Positions 63,577-64,000 of a stretch of DNA of 64,000 nt are shown in pieces. The notes below the pieces were generated by a model, which did no database searches, was not told the origin of the DNA, and saw only the letters and a program-made list of their open reading frames with translations. Position 1 is the first letter of the stretch. Every line of letters starts with the position of its first letter. The DNA is taken from assembly GCA_964342385.1 (NCBI GenBank), contig CAYFGP010000009.1, positions 1 through 64,000 of the forward strand. The letters are read 5' to 3'. This DNA comes from Oceanospirillum sp964342385 (GTDB taxonomy: Bacteria; Pseudomonadota; Gammaproteobacteria; Pseudomonadales; Halomonadaceae). A program made the translations under genes and the position numbers.

Positions 63577-63679
63577 TAATCTCCCGGCATTTATTGTTAT
63601 TGGCTGCCTGGCTTAAAGAGCTCAGGGGCTATATTAGTCGTTCTGGTAACACAACATAAACCAGTCCCAAGAAAAAGTA

Positions 63680-63708
63680 AAACAAGCGATTTAAACGCAC
63701 GTTTGTTT
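63680..63708. promoter_or_regulatory. PsrA/TetR-like palindrome upstream of fadD
   Basis: AAAC-GCAC-GTTT (63693-63704), flanked by wider arms AAACAA (63680-63685) and TTGTTT (63703-63708). The core fits the (C/G)AAAC-N4-GTTT(C/G)-type sites of fatty-acid-responsive TetR regulators such as PsrA on one side. It lies in the fadD promoter region. The remaining sequence from 63709 to 64000 shows no gene that I can support. Confidence 0.4.
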
Positions 63709-64000
63709 TATTAATCAGGTCAGCAAGATCAATTAGTTAACCTCAAACTCGTTTTGACCCTTCTCTCAAAATAAGACCTTCAAGGGACAAAAAAGTTGAG
63801 CTTTGTTAGAAGTCTAGAGTGATAATGACGAAGTTTACAACTCAGTATTTACCCTAACAGCACCATTTTTGTGCAAATGTGTACTTAATGATAACACTTC
63901 GGCGAAAAATGATAGCCCCAGGTAGCAAGAACAGCTGCTCTTATCCGAAATAGCATAGCCTGAGATTTAGCTGAACAGACCAAAATCAAAACAAGTAGCC

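Noticed and set aside
1..64000. CRISPR array, rRNA or tRNA genes, insertion sequences, prophage
   Set aside because: I saw no regularly spaced repeats with unique spacers, no tRNA cloverleaf with CCA-type end, no rRNA segment, no transposase and no phage structural gene in the window.

Overview
The window is 64 kb of a gammaproteobacterial chromosome of moderate GC. The gene content suggests a marine member of the Oceanospirillales: four-gene type I secretion locus, Fe-SOD, sulfide:quinone oxidoreductase, YgfZ, DusA, HrpA, FadD and several chemoreceptors. This assignment is an inference from gene families, not from a marker gene. A run of 100 N at 33598-33697 marks a scaffold gap inside a histidine kinase gene.

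Left accessory region (1-4.3 kb). This part is AT-richer and looks like a small defence island. On the minus strand it holds two adjacent two-gene modules. Module 1 is a deoxyribosyltransferase-like/TPR (ASK-type TRAF-binding family) protein plus a TIR protein. Module 2 is a second TIR protein plus a SLATT-type multi-TM protein. Each module is followed by a sequence resembling an integron attC site and by a shared ~57-66 bp repeat, so the modules look like cassettes. The island abuts a broken reading frame (395-481) and an unidentified partial operon that runs off the left end. This is the best candidate for an undescribed system.

4.8-20 kb. A soluble FIST-domain chemoreceptor, a DUF4156-type lipoprotein with a 21-bp tandem repeat after it, and an MsbA-like ABC exporter come first. 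Then follows a four-gene minus-strand type I secretion operon: an outer-membrane factor fused to SPOR-like repeats, an HTH/cyclase-like/STAND regulator, a double-length ABC exporter with two non-identical halves, and an HlyD-type fusion protein. No secreted substrate is encoded in the window.

20-34.4 kb. Tandem hotdog thioesterases, a coiled-coil membrane protein, sodB, a periplasmic molybdopterin-fold protein paired with a hybrid histidine kinase, exported msrA and sqr. Next is a copper module (copZ, copA and a 26-residue membrane peptide behind a MerR/CueR-type promoter), then a cytochrome c lipoprotein, ygfZ and the gapped kinase.

34.5-43.4 kb. ung, an FMN riboswitch with ribB, apt with an NCS2 purine permease, riboflavin synthase, a probable unannotated small RNA at ~39.48-39.68 kb, a YaaR/DUF327 protein with a DUF2489 protein, and a Lon-like protease.

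43.8-64 kb. Two transmembrane chemoreceptors (sCache and PilJ/NarX type), a small conserved protein, dusA, tal, a PP2C phosphatase/STAS pair, a PilZ protein, an MlaA homologue without a lipobox, an alpha/beta-hydrolase lacking its serine coupled to hrpA, a dual GGDEF-EAL protein and fadD with a PsrA/TetR-like palindrome upstream. The FIST, PilZ, PP2C/STAS, GGDEF-EAL and chemoreceptor genes point to a motile bacterium that regulates a surface lifestyle.
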